A DNA stretch of 64,000 nucleotides from Manis javanica (taxonomy: Eukaryota; Chordata; Mammalia; Pholidota; Manidae). Positions within the stretch are counted from its first letter, which is position 1, and each line of letters begins with the position of its first letter. The translations under genes were made by a program, and so were the position numbers. This document shows, in pieces, positions 62,601 to 64,000 of this stretch. The notes under the pieces are model-generated. The model ran no database searches. It saw only the letters and a program-made list of their open reading frames with translations, and had not been told where the DNA came from. The DNA lies in contig NC_133158.1 of NCBI RefSeq assembly GCF_040802235.1, forward strand, positions 156,500,401 to 156,564,400, read 5' to 3'.

Positions 62601-64000
62601 TGGGTTGGTAGGGAATTCAGGTCCAAGGGCCCAGGGACTGCTCCCAAAATTGCTCACTCCACCTTCGGTGGAATAAAAGACTTGCTAAATGAGGTCAGAG
62701 TTTGAACCAAAGGAGAAGATATTTGCCCTGATTCCCTGCACCCAGCAGTGAAGGAATTGCTGCAGCTTAAAATCCCAGTTGCCTGCCTGAAGTCCAGCCT
62801 CTGCAACATTTGTTTGCATGCCTGTGGGTTAGTAATGCACAAAAGACTGCCAGAATCTGGGGATAGAAGTGACCCAGGCCTCTTACAGGGAGGGCTTAAA
62901 CAGCAGTTTTGTAGGGAAATTCACACCCATTTCTCTCTGAATCAAAAAAGTAAATTCTATGAGTTCCAACCAGCCAGGACTTTTCCCTGGCCAGACAGCC
63001 ACCCATGAGGAAATTTCAGAGCAAGGACACACAGCATGCAGCCCTTATGTAGGAATGCAAAGTTGGGCCTCCTTTCTTTCCTGATTTGTGCAAGAAGGCA
63101 CTTATTATATCTGGGGACAGATGCCTTTTGGTGAGAAAAAACTGAAAATAAATAAAACCCTCTGGAAAAAGGTGAGTCTGCCTCCACCCTGACAACACAC
63201 ACAACCTTCAGACTTGGACTAGAAAAGAAGGGAGAGGGAAGGGTGAAAACACCCAAGTTAGTTCAACCCTGGTTTGGGAGTTGAGGGAGAGAGAAAGAGA
63301 TCTTTGAGCATAGAGAACTGGAAAGCCTTTGAGATAGCAGAGCCCCACTTGGATTTGGCCTGTGGTTCAACAAGTTAAACAACTGCTTGTTCTGTGGGCT
63401 GGAGTGTCAAGACAGGCAGACGTCCTCATTGACAGAGGGCGTGCTGTGTTTGTCCAGCCTGAGACCTTTTCAATGACTGTTTGTCTTTCCAGGCCAAGCT
63501 GAAGGTTGGGGCTGGGTGGATCGGCTCTGTTTGGCTGTTCCATTGCCTTAGTCTCGTCGGACAGATGCAGAGGTCCCCACTATGGGTTTCAGGCTTTAAG
63601 ACAGCCGAAGGTTTGGTAGCTCTGTTCACAAAGTTAATATGATAACAAATGCAAATATGAAGGGAGGGGTTGTTATTTCTGACTACCTTAACTACAAAAT
63701 AGGGACAGCAAAATCAGATAACAGAAATCATACTGTTCCCCCCCTATGCTGGTGAATTTTATATTAACTTTGAAAAACTAACCAGTGATAAGCTTCCAAA
63801 TGAGTTTGGGGTAGAATCAAGTGAGGGTAAGGAATTCTACACCCTCATGGGCAGAATACACAAATCTACAAAGAAATTCTTCTTCTCTTAGTTCCAACAC
63901 ATACAATGCAAATTTTAACCCACTTATCCCCAGAGGATACCCTGCCCTCCCCATTACATCCCATTAAACTCAATAAACTTAAATAAATTAATGGGGGCGG
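59680..64000. other. ZIC1 upstream flank (expected ZIC1-ZIC4 intergenic/5' exon zone)
   Basis: In known mammalian genomes ZIC4 lies divergently from ZIC1, so its 5' end is expected to the right on the plus strand. No ZIC4 zinc finger exon or its N-terminal coding exon is visible up to 64000. Plus-strand splice-like signals do occur (60477-60725, 62456-62479, and a donor at 63170/63171). The sequence is moderately GC-rich without clear transposons. Short ORFs throughout show no domain. Confidence 0.5.
60477..60725 (+). other. Candidate noncoding exon (plus strand)
   Basis: The segment is bounded by an acceptor-like CTCTCTGCAG (AG at 60475-60476) and a perfect donor AGAAGG|GTAAGT (GT at 60726). 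It is repeat-free. A reading frame is open through much of it, from about 60470 to a stop just inside the would-be intron, but the product resembles no known protein. A 5' noncoding exon of ZIC4 or a lncRNA exon is possible. It is unproven. Confidence 0.25.

Noticed and set aside
57970-64000. ZIC4 coding exon on the plus strand
   Set aside because: No zinc finger sequence or recognisable ZIC4 N-terminal coding segment was found. Any ZIC4 coding exon must lie beyond the window.

Overview
This is a stretch of placental-mammal nuclear genome. The evidence is a large, badly decayed LINE-1 that is still close to full length, many old L2, MIR and hAT/MER-type repeats, microsatellites, GT-AG introns, CpG islands, and one intact single-copy developmental gene. 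I recognise that gene as ZIC1, on the minus strand. The species cannot be fixed from the sequence. No young lineage-specific SINE (Alu, B1/B2, CAN-SINE or BovB/ART2 type) was seen in 64 kb, so a SINE-poor, probably laurasiatherian placental is my weak guess.

Layout. Positions 17-6236 hold the plus-strand L1 with broken ORF1 and ORF2. An older, inverted L1 3' end follows at about 6270-6660. From about 6.7 to 42.4 kb there is an AT-rich gene desert with no convincing gene. It contains a mosaic of L2, MIR, L1M and hAT relics, including two clear nested insertions: a DNA-transposon relic inside an L2 at 7533-7882, and a minus-strand L1 inside an L2 at about 30757-31784. It also holds a 270-bp GGAA tract and several AT-rich, repeat-free blocks that look like candidate conserved noncoding elements. 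From about 42.5 kb onward base composition changes. Several CpG-rich islands (42.5-42.9, 43.6-43.9, 45.4-46.1 and 47.5-48.0 kb) lie downstream of ZIC1 and match no recognised gene.

ZIC1 occupies 57022 down to 53553: exon 1 at 56041-57022, exon 2 at 54451-54614 and exon 3 at 53553-53750. Together they encode 447 residues with five C2H2 fingers. The 3'UTR runs to roughly 52.5 kb and contains a very strong G-quadruplex motif on the mRNA strand. Another such motif sits just upstream of the start codon. The putative promoter region at 57.1-57.97 kb has two inverted CCAAT boxes and a CACGTG E-box. The 58-64 kb segment is upstream of ZIC1, where the divergent paralogue ZIC4 lies in known mammalian genomes. 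No ZIC4 coding exon is visible, but splice-consensus signals on the plus strand (for example 60477-60725) could belong to its noncoding 5' exons or to another transcript.

I found no evidence of a novel multi-gene system. The items most worth a second look are the UTR G-quadruplexes, the unassigned CpG islands with splice donors, the candidate enhancers, and the nested transposon architecture.
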